NCBI RefSeq assembly: GCF_000470655.1
Contig: NC_021921.1
Coordinates: 62,001 to 126,000, forward strand
Reading direction: 5' to 3'
From: Halorhabdus tiamatea SARL4B
GTDB taxonomy: Archaea > Halobacteriota > Halobacteria > Halobacteriales > Haloarculaceae
Length of the DNA stretch: 64,000 nucleotides
The notes beneath the pieces are model-generated. The model saw only the letters and a list, made by a program, of their open reading frames with translations. It searched no databases and had not been told where the DNA came from. Shown in pieces: positions 15,582 through 22,457 of this stretch (position 1 is the first letter of the stretch; each line of letters starts with the position of its first letter). Position numbers and translations under genes: made by a program.

Positions 15582-16004
15582 GACGACTGCCGTCGTAGCG
15601 TGCCACGAGTCACCAGTCACGTCCTTCGCGTACGTGTCATGAGCGTCGCGTGCTGCCACGAACAAACGCTCAGACCTGTCGAACCCAGCAGCACCAGCAA
15701 GCGTTCGGAACGCCGTGTCGTTCAGGATGAGCGCTTCATCCTCCGTCAGCGCAACGTGCGTGTCCTGCTGGTCCATGTACAATTCCAGGTTATCCATCCG
15801 AGCTTCGTGCGTGTCCGGCAGCGCCGCGTCAATCGCGTTCAACACACCGTGTAACCGCTCCGTATTCACGTTGTGATACCGCGCGACCGTCTCCACGTTC
15901 TCGACCGGAATCGCGTGAGCGATCTCGTCCTCGAACATCACGGGGAGCGCGTCGTAGTTCATGTCCTGTGCACCGTCGTCGCCTGCCTGGGTTGCTCGTG
16001 CCAT
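15567..16004 (-). CDS. First gene of the tRNA-like-punctuated operon, hypothetical
   Basis: A 145-residue acidic helical protein of unknown function, starting at ATG 16004 (the frame is open to 16022, but this ATG follows the promoter's GTAGTAAG). It resembles the 11094-11504 protein in size, acidity and promoter, though not clearly in sequence. Its last four codons form part of tRNA-like minihelix 4, so processing there could trim its message end. Confidence 0.65.
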   Translation of the reverse strand: MARATQAGDDGAQDMNYDALPVMFEDEIAHAIPVENVETVARYHNVNTERLHGVLNAIDAALPDTHEARMDNLELYMDQQDTHVALTEDEALILNDTAFRTLAGAAGFDRSERLFVAARDAHDTYAKDVTGDSWHATTAVVVRRF

Positions 16005-16062
16005 CTTACTACACCTACACATACCCCCGCGGCACTAATAAACGTTTGCCGTCACACAATCA
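16005..16062 (-). promoter_or_regulatory. Promoter of the tRNA-like-punctuated operon
   Basis: GACGGCAAACGTTTATTAG and GTAGTAAG before ATG 16004, a near duplicate of the promoter at 11505-11566. Confidence 0.65.
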
Positions 16063-16889
16063 TCCCCTACATAACACACAATCCCACCACCAACACACCA
16101 TAACCCGACACCCGCCCACGCAACCAAACGGTAACAGGCACGGGGTACAAGCCGTCACGCGCCCGTTCAGTGTCACGGGCACTCGGCAGTAACACCAATC
16201 CGAGAACCCAGAACACCACGTGAAAAACATACTGAGAACGGTTATCGCCAGTGTGAAACAACGCTCGCGCCGTAACCGACGGCCCACACCCCTTTTCAAG
16301 TGTTCTCCGTTCGGTGAGCCACACGGCGACTGAGCAAACCCAGCCCCTGCGTTAGTAACAGCTGCCACCCGGGACCACACAGTCGGAGTGATAACGAGAC
16401 CATCCGGTCTGTCGTGATGGTTGGTAAACTACGACTGGGTCTGTAAGGGAGGGCACGCAGTACTGATTCCATGGAGCACGCGCGGCGTTTGAGGGCGGCG
16501 CGTCGTGCGCCAGTAACACCCCGCCTGACCCATCTCAGATATCTAACACAGGAGGTAAATCCTCTACTATACACCAAACACCATCTTCCGACGAAAGAAC
16601 CCTGTCAGAAAGGCTCTGGGAGGGGGTATTACACCCGTTATCCCGCCAAAAAAGCTTTTTCAGGCGAATCTAAGCCCTGGCACGAAAAACACCCTCTCAG
16701 AACACTCAGTTAACTGAGATGGAGGGGGTAAACAGGGGGTCGTGAAAATCACCAATTGAAACAATGAACGAAGTTTGCCATGAGAGGGGTGAAAATCACT
16801 CTATTGAAAATCCTGCCCTGTCAAGAAGGAATGTGCCATGTCAAGAACCCCTGTCATTTATGCTTCTGTGGGTGTTATACCCAAACACA
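16063..16889. other. Gene-poor control region
   Basis: No convincing gene. The left part repeats a motif also seen near 5880, 11596 and 12876 (CACGCAACCAAACGG and variants). The right part holds the near-palindrome at 16644-16666 (CGCC, six A, GC, five T, CAGGCG), the perfect palindrome CTCAGTTAACTGAG (16705-16718), two copies of GTGAAAATCAC with a following ATTGAAA (16742 and 16789), and two copies of TGTCAAGAA (16817 and 16838). These lead into the recombinase-like gene at 16890. The cluster suggests operators or a replication control site. Confidence 0.5.
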
Positions 16890-17645
16890 ATGGCACAAGA
16901 CAAGGACTACAAAACAATCACCACAATCATCTACGTCAGCGGGGACTCCCCAGCAGAACGCAAAGACGATCTCAGAACCTGCCTCAAACACGCCACCCAC
17001 CACACCGGTGAGACATGGCTCACCGAACCCTCCCTCACGAAAAACACAGATAACGCAACGGAAGCTATCGAGAACGAAACACCAGGGAACTCAGTGACAA
17101 TCGAAGAGGGAGACTGGCACCCACCCATCAACCAGCTCCTCATCTGCCACGACAAAACCACGACCAAGAACGGACTGGACGGTATGATGCAGGGCGCAAC
17201 GAAAAGCAACCAACCATACTCCCTCATCGTCGTCCACCCCGACGAACTCATCGACCGGGCGAACGGCGCTGAGCGTATCCAGGAACTCGTGGACTGCGCA
17301 GTGGACGTACACTTGGCTGAGGCAGGGATGGTCGTCACGTCCGGCACTGCCATCAAGGGTGCGACGAAACGCGCTCTCACCACGCTCAGCGACGCTCTGC
17401 ATCCATCGCATGACCACGATACTGACGCCACGTACGCGTGGTCCGGTGGACGGCCACCACTTGGGTTTGAGGTGGATGGTGGGCGGTTGGTAGAGACTGA
17501 CGAGTACGACCGGATCTGTACTGTGTTACAGCAGGTTCGTGATTCAGAGACCAGTAAGCGTCGTGCTGCAAAGCGTCTCGGGTGTTCGCGTGGAACGATT
17601 ATCAACGCGCTTGAGGACCGACCGTCGATGTACGGATTGGTGTGA
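16890..17645 (+). CDS. Serine recombinase-like protein with divergent N-terminus
   Basis: A 251-residue protein. Its C-terminal 70 residues (GRPPLGFEVDGGRLVE, then KRRAAKRLGCSRGTIINALE) match the GRPPLGF and helix-turn-helix region typical of haloarchaeal resolvases. The N-terminal domain keeps a YVSGDSPAERK segment that could place a nucleophilic serine near 17, but the rest is strongly diverged, so catalysis is uncertain. ATG 16890 was chosen because an ATTTATG box lies about 35 bases upstream. Repeats and palindromes crowd its upstream region. It could be a recombinase or a DNA-binding regulator derived from one. Confidence 0.65.
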   Translation: MAQDKDYKTITTIIYVSGDSPAERKDDLRTCLKHATHHTGETWLTEPSLTKNTDNATEAIENETPGNSVTIEEGDWHPPINQLLICHDKTTTKNGLDGMMQGATKSNQPYSLIVVHPDELIDRANGAERIQELVDCAVDVHLAEAGMVVTSGTAIKGATKRALTTLSDALHPSHDHDTDATYAWSGGRPPLGFEVDGGRLVETDEYDRICTVLQQVRDSETSKRRAAKRLGCSRGTIINALEDRPSMYGLV

Positions 17646-17646
17646 C

Positions 17647-17672
17647 CGGGTGTACGACGGCGTACACGCCCA
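17647..17672 (+). terminator. Hairpin after the recombinase-like gene
   Basis: TGTACG-ACGG-CGTACA with outer GGG/CCC pairs directly after the stop at 17645, with a short T run about 15 bases further on. Confidence 0.4.
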
Positions 17673-17782
17673 TAACACCGATCCCGTGTTTTTCCCACAC
17701 CGAACGTCCACGAACATTGATATGAGGTAGCGCGCGTGTTATGCAACCACTCAGAGGACCCGTGGAGACCCCACGGAACACA

Positions 17783-18160
17783 CTACAGTTTATCCAGAAC
17801 AGACTCCACCACAGCCCGCCGACCGCTCACATCACGATGTACCACCAAACTCAAACGGAGGAACTCCACCTCCTCACCAGTAAGATCGACCGGGCGGCCA
17901 CGCGCTCGCTGCACTTTGAGTTTAACCCATGTGAAACTATCATCCCGCCACGGATCCCGGTAATCGCCTGGATGTCGAGCGTGGTGCTCACGTCCCTTCT
18001 CCAACGCTGCGCGCGCAACAGCTGCCTCGCGTGCTGACAGATCGAGCGTGGTTGCGGTGGCTGTCACCGCCGCTGCTTCTGACGCTGGCGGTGGGTCCAC
18101 GTCAGTGGTTCCCCCGCGTTGGTTTGCGATCTGATCACCGTCTGGAGCGTGTGTGCTCAT
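17783..18160 (-). CDS. Hypothetical alanine-rich protein
   Basis: A 125-residue protein with a disordered, Ala/Thr-rich N-terminus (about 1-45) and a helical, basic C-terminal half (SAREAAVARAALEKGREHHA and on). No family recognised; the basic helices could bind DNA. The perfect inverted repeat TGGTTC-AA-GAACCA (18173-18186) lies 13 bases upstream of ATG 18160 and is a likely operator. It converges on the recombinase-like gene. Confidence 0.55.
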   Translation of the reverse strand: MSTHAPDGDQIANQRGGTTDVDPPPASEAAAVTATATTLDLSAREAAVARAALEKGREHHARHPGDYRDPWRDDSFTWVKLKVQRARGRPVDLTGEEVEFLRLSLVVHRDVSGRRAVVESVLDKL

Positions 18161-18172
18161 ATATCATGGTAG

Positions 18173-18186
18173 TGGTTCAAGAACCA
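18173..18186. promoter_or_regulatory. Palindromic operator candidate
   Basis: Perfect palindromic half-sites TGGTTC and GAACCA separated by AA, close to the start codon at 18160. Confidence 0.5.
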
Positions 18187-18321
18187 TTAACCTTCACCAG
18201 CATAATACTTGGATTCAAATAGGAAAACGGTACTGTAGGTTGTTTCCATCAATTCTACCCACCCTACATCTACGAGTTCGAGCGGTCGCTCTTCAGAGAG
18301 ACTGGGCGAGCAGGTCTATAC

Positions 18322-18465
18322 TATACTACGGGTTCTAAGATTCTAAGCCGAGGAAGGGGGTGAGGGTTTATGTGTCTTTAAGTGTGTTCTACTATCTACC
18401 CCTATTTAATAGTATATAAACCCTCACCCCCTTATCGAATAGAAATCCTGAGAACCCGTAGTATA
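18322..18465. repeat. Nested inverted repeats around an AT-rich core (candidate replication origin)
   Basis: The outer arms TATACTACGGGTTCT (18322-18336) and AGAACCCGTAGTATA (18451-18465) are perfect 15-base inverted repeats. The inner arms GGGGGTGAGGGTTTA (18356-18370) and TAAACCCTCACCCCC (18417-18431) are also perfect. The 19-base gaps on both sides are equal, and the 46-base centre is AT-rich. Haloarchaeal origin recognition boxes end in a G string and face each other across an AT-rich unwinding region, which this resembles. No orc1/cdc6 gene is seen in the window. Confidence 0.6.
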
Positions 18466-18535
18466 CAGTACGAGAAATGATAGTGATAACGATTAGCAGA
18501 ACACCGTTTGGTAAGAGCGTCTGCGTGGGAAGGAG

Positions 18536-19141
18536 TCACCCGTCCAGGAACTGCGTCAGCTCCTCCGCGTACTCCTCCTGCAAACCTGGCCCACTCACGT
18601 CCGGTTCATCGTCTTTCATCTTCGCTACAGCCTTCTCAGCTGCCGCAACAGCTTCTTCGCGGTCTTCGGACTCTGCCACGCCGAACCCTGACCCGAGCGT
18701 ATCGTACTTCGTATCCTCATCAACCAGGCTGTTCTGAATGAACACGGTCCACATCGGTTCGTCGTAGTTCATCCCGGTGTCCTCAACAGCAATCATACCG
18801 CCTGTCCCGGGTACATCGACACCTTCGACAAGATCGGCGTCGCCGTCCGGTTTGCCGGGGTGTTCTGAGATGACGTTGAGATCGTCCCAGGATTCGATTT
18901 CAAGCCCGTCTTCGACGTCCGGTGCGTCCGGTTCTGGGAGGTCTTCGTTTTGGTAAGCGTCGCCGTCTTCGACTTTTCCGAGATACTCCCACTCGGCGTC
19001 TCCGTTCTCGCAGGTGACGCGGTACGCGTACGGACCATACCCGTTAACCAATTTGGTAATTATCGTGCCGGTGCCGGCGTCCGCCTCACATGGATCGCAT
19101 GTCTTGGTCATTGTTTTGGTAATTCCCGTGTTTCCCTGCAT
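18536..19141 (-). CDS. VNGYGPY-domain protein with zinc motif
   Basis: About 201 residues. CDPCEAD near the N-terminus may pair with the CENGD cysteine to bind metal. ITKLVNGYGPYAYRVT and WEYLGKVED form the domain shared with the genes at 1-382 and 22284-22457. The remainder is acidic, with an alternating helical C-terminus (REEAVAAAEKAVAKMKDDE). Two starts are possible: ATG 19141, 27 bases after the TTATCC box, or ATG 19111, right after TTACCAAAACA. I prefer 19141 from promoter spacing. Function unknown. Confidence 0.65.
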   Translation of the reverse strand: MQGNTGITKTMTKTCDPCEADAGTGTIITKLVNGYGPYAYRVTCENGDAEWEYLGKVEDGDAYQNEDLPEPDAPDVEDGLEIESWDDLNVISEHPGKPDGDADLVEGVDVPGTGGMIAVEDTGMNYDEPMWTVFIQNSLVDEDTKYDTLGSGFGVAESEDREEAVAAAEKAVAKMKDDEPDVSGPGLQEEYAEELTQFLDG

Positions 19142-19180
19142 GTGGGACTACCCCGGTACTCCGGATAAGCGAGGGATACG
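19142..19180 (-). promoter_or_regulatory. Element-type promoter
   Basis: CGTATCCCTCGC, TTATCC 27 bases before ATG 19141. Confidence 0.55.
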
Positions 19181-19319
19181 AGGGCTCAACGGCGTAGAAA
19201 GCACTCACCTCTCGCTCACCAGGAGGGGGTGTGTCCGGAACTCTGCACCGGCACAGAACTGTTCGACGTGGACAGGGTCACGCGCAACCATCAAGTCAAC
19301 ACGGTAGCATCAACACCGT

Positions 19320-20618
19320 ATGACCGACGCTGAATCGAACTTAGAAAAAGCCATGGACTGCATCGAACACCCACCCCACCCAGGAATCTATACCAGTCCA
19401 GGGCGGCCCTTCGCCTTCCACATGATGAAGCTCATCCGCGAGGATTTACCCATCAACGTCGAAGAAGACAAAATCGCAGTCCAAACCGTCAGCGAAAACC
19501 TCGAACCTATCCTGAAAGAAGCCGCCTTCGAAGACAATCCAGAAGACGCGTTCTACGACGAATTCGAACGGTACATCAAGGATTTACGGACACGCGACCC
19601 GGACACGTACGAGATTGCATTCCCTTTGAACCTGCAGGATTATCAAGATCCACCGGACGAGTTCAGCGTTCGAGGAACGGTTATTCACCGTATCACACGG
19701 GATGAATGGGAAAATGAGTACTTGACACCAGCCCGGTTCGAAGCAGACAAACTATCGAGTTTCCTGCGGAAAACACCGAACGACCCGTTGAACGACGAGT
19801 ACACGTTCTGGAAAGTAACAACCGAAGGGCGCGGGCGGCGATACGCAATGTTCGAAGCGAGTAATCTCGTGAAACTGATGCTCGCTAAAATCAACTACGC
19901 GTTCCGTCGATGGTACCTGCGGCCAACGAGCTCGTTACCCCGTGTCCAGTGGTCACGGTTAGAATCCCCGTTCTTCCTGGTCGCGTTCCAAGACGGTGAC
20001 TTCCAGCATTTCCACGTTTCTGACTACGATTCACGGCGACCGATGTCGATTCCGTGGGAGCACATGGACGTGTTGGACGTGTACAACTCGCTCCCGGAGT
20101 TTACTGGTGACCTATCACCGGTTGATACAGATATCGTGAACTCGTTGTATGAGTTCCAAGACGCGTTGACGGCACGACGGCAGAAAGAGTCGTTTTTCTG
20201 TTTCTGGCGGGGTGTCGAAACGTTGTGCCAAACAGAGCGCGGGCAAGCGACAGAAGACACGCTTAACCGAGCAGTGTTCGCTGCAGAGTGCCAGCAACCG
20301 CGTGAGGAATGGAATGAACCGTTCGACATTACAGCGGATGAAATCGATGATATGCGGAACGATGTCGCGCATGGAAGCGGGCGCGTTCCGTTAAGTCAGC
20401 ATCATCAAGAGTTCGTGAAACACTTGTTCGATTCATTGCTGGATTTGTACTTCGAGTATCGTGGTGAGTTCGGAGAGGATGAGTTCCGGTATTTCTTGGA
20501 GTACGGGGGGTCGGAGGATCACAGGGTTGCTGATGTGGAATCGGGAATGCAGAGTAAGCGGACGGCGTTAGACGCGTTACAGAACCGCTCTCCTTCGTCT
20601 TCCACCGGTGACCGGTGA
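19320..20618 (+). CDS. ApeA-like HEPN domain protein (putative defence RNase)
   Basis: A 432-residue protein with a beta-rich N-terminal region and a helical C-terminal HEPN-like domain. The HEPN catalytic signature R-x4-H is present as RNDVAH (about residues 345-350), after helices including FQDALTARRQKESFFCFWRG. ApeA proteins have this layout and act as abortive-infection RNases triggered by phage. Codon use is more AT-rich than the flanking structural genes, and the strand is opposite, as for other cargo genes. No clear TATA box was found. It lacks a recognisable partner antitoxin. Confidence 0.65.
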   Translation: MTDAESNLEKAMDCIEHPPHPGIYTSPGRPFAFHMMKLIREDLPINVEEDKIAVQTVSENLEPILKEAAFEDNPEDAFYDEFERYIKDLRTRDPDTYEIAFPLNLQDYQDPPDEFSVRGTVIHRITRDEWENEYLTPARFEADKLSSFLRKTPNDPLNDEYTFWKVTTEGRGRRYAMFEASNLVKLMLAKINYAFRRWYLRPTSSLPRVQWSRLESPFFLVAFQDGDFQHFHVSDYDSRRPMSIPWEHMDVLDVYNSLPEFTGDLSPVDTDIVNSLYEFQDALTARRQKESFFCFWRGVETLCQTERGQATEDTLNRAVFAAECQQPREEWNEPFDITADEIDDMRNDVAHGSGRVPLSQHHQEFVKHLFDSLLDLYFEYRGEFGEDEFRYFLEYGGSEDHRVADVESGMQSKRTALDALQNRSPSSSTGDR

Positions 20619-20691
20619 CCTTCACCGTTATCGGGCGTCCACAGGGAAGTATACGTAAAGAGACGTGGTTTTCCGGGCTGCTGTGGAAAGT

Positions 20692-20898
20692 TTAGTTTTC
20701 CTTACCCGGTTCCGGGCGGTCGCCGGACAGGTAGACAGTCTGCTCATCAAGGTCGGAGAACGAGTCGAAGAACGTCCTCTTGTGACCACAGCGGGGACAG
20801 TTGATCTCGACCCATACCTCATCACCTACCGGGTCAACGTAGGGAGTAACCGCCTCTTCAGGGTGTCCGAAAACCCAGCAGTATATTTTCTCTATCAT
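20692..20898 (-). CDS. Small Zn-finger protein, last gene of TatA operon
   Basis: Sixty-eight residues with CWVFGH near the N-terminus and CPRCGHKRTFF in the middle, which may together bind zinc. The remainder is acidic. Its ATG overlaps the stop of the upstream 48-residue membrane gene (ATGA). Function unknown; membership in the operon suggests a role in envelope assembly or export. Confidence 0.6.
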   Translation of the reverse strand: MIEKIYCWVFGHPEEAVTPYVDPVGDEVWVEINCPRCGHKRTFFDSFSDLDEQTVYLSGDRPEPGKEN

Positions 20899-21041
20899 CG
20901 GTCCTCACCGCCCTCTCTGTATCGCTGGAACCACTCCTCTTGCTGTCTGATTCGCCACATAACACCCAGTCCTAACATAACGACCAGTCCTAACTGAACC
21001 GCGGGATGGAGTGACGTAACCCACAGCTCAAAAACGGTCAT
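20895..21041 (-). CDS. Small single-span membrane protein
   Basis: Forty-eight residues with one hydrophobic helix (AVQLGLVVMLGLGVMW, about 14-29) and a charged C-terminal tail (RQQEEWFQRYREGGEDR). It overlaps the genes on both sides by a few bases, so it belongs to the TatA operon. Too short for family recognition. Confidence 0.6.
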   Translation of the reverse strand: MTVFELWVTSLHPAVQLGLVVMLGLGVMWRIRQQEEWFQRYREGGEDR

Positions 21042-21217
21042 CGCTTCTCACCGTCCTTGTCGCTCATACGATACATGGCTCCGCACTCGTCACACTGGAA
21101 CCGATAACGGTCTTGCGGGGGTGCTGACGTGAGATGACGGGGTACATACCACCACAACGGGATGCCGGCAAGCGAGGTCACGATTACTCCTCCAAGAAAC
21201 GCGGCGATTTCGGTCAT
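21038..21217 (-). CDS. Small membrane protein with Cys pair
   Basis: Fifty-nine residues: an N-terminal membrane helix (AAFLGGVIVTSLAGIPLWWYV) and a cytoplasmic tail with CDECGAMY, half of a zinc-ribbon pattern. A complete zinc site might form by dimerisation. Start and stop overlap neighbours by four bases. Not recognised. Confidence 0.6.
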   Translation of the reverse strand: MTEIAAFLGGVIVTSLAGIPLWWYVPRHLTSAPPQDRYRFQCDECGAMYRMSDKDGEKR

Positions 21218-21435
21218 CGCCCTTCACCGCTCATGTCACGCCACCGCTGCCGTTCCTGGTGCTCGCGCCAGATTGCGAGCGCGGCAAGAGCCAACGCGAA
21301 CCCACCGACTACGGCCGCGCCCGTCTGCCCGGTGTCGATCCCTACTGCAACGCACACTGCGCCGAGCACTGTCCACACTGCGGTCCACTGACGGAAGGAC
21401 GATCGGTACTCGTCAGCTGGGTCTTCCCCGGTCAT
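21214..21435 (-). CDS. Small two-span membrane protein
   Basis: Seventy-three residues with two hydrophobic helices (AVWTVLGAVCVAVGI and GAAVVGGFALALAALAI) and charged ends. It follows tatA with a four-base overlap. It does not resemble TatC, which has six spans, or TatB. It is possibly a membrane scaffold of the element; no family recognised. Confidence 0.6.
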   Translation of the reverse strand: MTGEDPADEYRSSFRQWTAVWTVLGAVCVAVGIDTGQTGAAVVGGFALALAALAIWREHQERQRWRDMSGEGR

Positions 21436-21626
21436 CGGCCCTCACCGTCCGTATCCCCGTCCAATTCGTCCTCGATCTCCTCACGACCACGTCGGAATTC
21501 ACCCATAGACTGACCGACACTCCGCGCGAGCTCCGGGATTTTGTTCGCACCGAAGAGGAGCACTGCCAGCCCGAGAACAACGATCAATTCGATACCCCCC
21601 GGGAACCCACCGATAAACGCCGTCAT
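21432..21626 (-). CDS. tatA: TatA-like twin-arginine translocase subunit
   Basis: Sixty-four residues with the complete TatA layout: a short extracellular N-terminus, one membrane helix (IELIVVLGLAVLLF), the hinge FGANKIPELARS, an amphipathic helix (VGQSMGEFRRGREE) and an acidic tail. TatA forms the pore-like part of the Tat system that exports folded proteins; TatC is needed from the host. ATG 21626 overlaps the upstream stop codon (TGATG). Two putative virion proteins encoded nearby (25416-27152 and 27336-29444) have Tat signal peptides. A mobile-element-borne tatA therefore probably supports their export. Confidence 0.85.
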   Translation of the reverse strand: MTAFIGGFPGGIELIVVLGLAVLLFGANKIPELARSVGQSMGEFRRGREEIEDELDGDTDGEGR

Positions 21627-21910
21627 CAAGCGTCTCCCTCCAGTTCTGCGGCAATCTCGTCAGCATCCACATCGGCGTACGCCAGCTGCGCTTCGATGCC
21701 CATCTGCGACGCACCGTCACGAACGGGGAGTGGCGTGAGCTCGTACCGGGCACCACACCCACCGCGGTCTCTATCGCACGTCATGACCGGCACCACGTCA
21801 CTCGGTCGGGATGGAACGTGCGTTCTCGCTGTTCCACCGCATTCTGGGCACTCAACAGTTAGATAACACTCACGACCACGGTATTCCGGCGTGATTTCGT
21901 GGAGTTGCAT
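21626..21910 (-). CDS. Zinc-ribbon protein, first gene of TatA operon
   Basis: Ninety-four residues with CPECGGTARTHVP and CDRDRGGCGARYEL, a Cys4 ribbon shared with the 12556-12750 protein. A helical C-terminal extension (AQLAYADVDADEIAAELEG) is added here. Start ATG 21910 is 27 bases after the TTCCC box of an element promoter. It heads the operon that includes tatA. Confidence 0.7.
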   Translation of the reverse strand: MQLHEITPEYRGRECYLTVECPECGGTARTHVPSRPSDVVPVMTCDRDRGGCGARYELTPLPVRDGASQMGIEAQLAYADVDADEIAAELEGDA

Positions 21911-21952
21911 ACATGATCGTAGGGTGTATGGAGGGAAGAGAGGGAGATACGC
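21911..21952 (-). promoter_or_regulatory. Element-type promoter of the TatA operon
   Basis: GCGTATCTCCC, TTCCCTCC 27 bases before ATG 21910. The TTACYAAC element is absent, so that part is not essential. Confidence 0.6.
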
Positions 21953-22283
21953 GCGCTATACCGGCATGTGTACTTGTCCATACAGCGTGTTGGGGTGCTG
22001 CAGCGCAGGCGCTTGGCAGTCGTGCCCGAGGGCAGGGTTCCGCAGTCCAGTTGACGTGCAGGCAGTCAGGCAGGCAACGCTCGTCAATTACTGACCAGGA
22101 TACCACTGGAAAGGGGGAGGGGGTTACCCCCACCCTATGCGCGCTCGCGTCGCGCCCGCGCGCGAGAACACCGAAGCGTTGGTAACGACGACCGTACCGT
22201 CTCTCACCCTACCCTCACGTCGATAACAACCGCTCCTCCCGCCTACAGAAACAGGTTATCGAGTATCGTCACGGTACTCCAAG
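21953..22283. other. Gene-free stretch
   Basis: No gene seen. A GC-rich, alternating CG run near 22138-22170 could fold strongly and may end transcription of the operon to the right. Nothing else is recognised. Confidence 0.4.
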
Positions 22284-22457
22284 TCACGCCACCTCCTCAC
22301 AGTCGCCGTCGACGTCCTCAACGAACAGAGACGTTGGTAACTCATCCACCCGTCCGAGATATTCCCAGTCCTGCTCCCCATCCCCTGCGTAGGTAACACG
22401 GTACGCGTACGGCCCGCACCCGTTCACCTCGCGTTGAACGATCGTTGGCAAGGTCAC
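22284..22457 (-). CDS. VNGYGPY-domain protein, minimal form
   Basis: Fifty-seven residues that are little more than the shared domain: VNGCGPYAYRVTYAG and WEYLGRVDELP, with an acidic tail. The start is GTG 22457, overlapping the stop of the ATPase gene by four bases, so it belongs to the morphogenesis operon. As the smallest of three paralogues, it defines the core domain at about 40 residues. The gene was not obvious because of its GTG start and length. Confidence 0.65.
   Translation of the reverse strand: MTLPTIVQREVNGCGPYAYRVTYAGDGEQDWEYLGRVDELPTSLFVEDVDGDCEEVA

Noticed and set aside
14044-15590. Complete tRNA genes in the gene junctions
   Set aside because: No full D and anticodon arms can be drawn, gaps are 51-85 bases, and copy 4 overlaps coding sequence. 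I keep them as tRNA-like minihelices.
16060-16380. Hydrophobic Cys-rich minus-strand frames of 85-106 codons
   Set aside because: Two overlapping frames are equally open, no promoter fits, and the sequence resembles other non-coding repeats of the element.
383-22200. CRISPR-like array from the many GTTGGTAA sequences
   Set aside because: The copies lie at irregular distances, mostly before start codons, with no regular spacers or cas genes.
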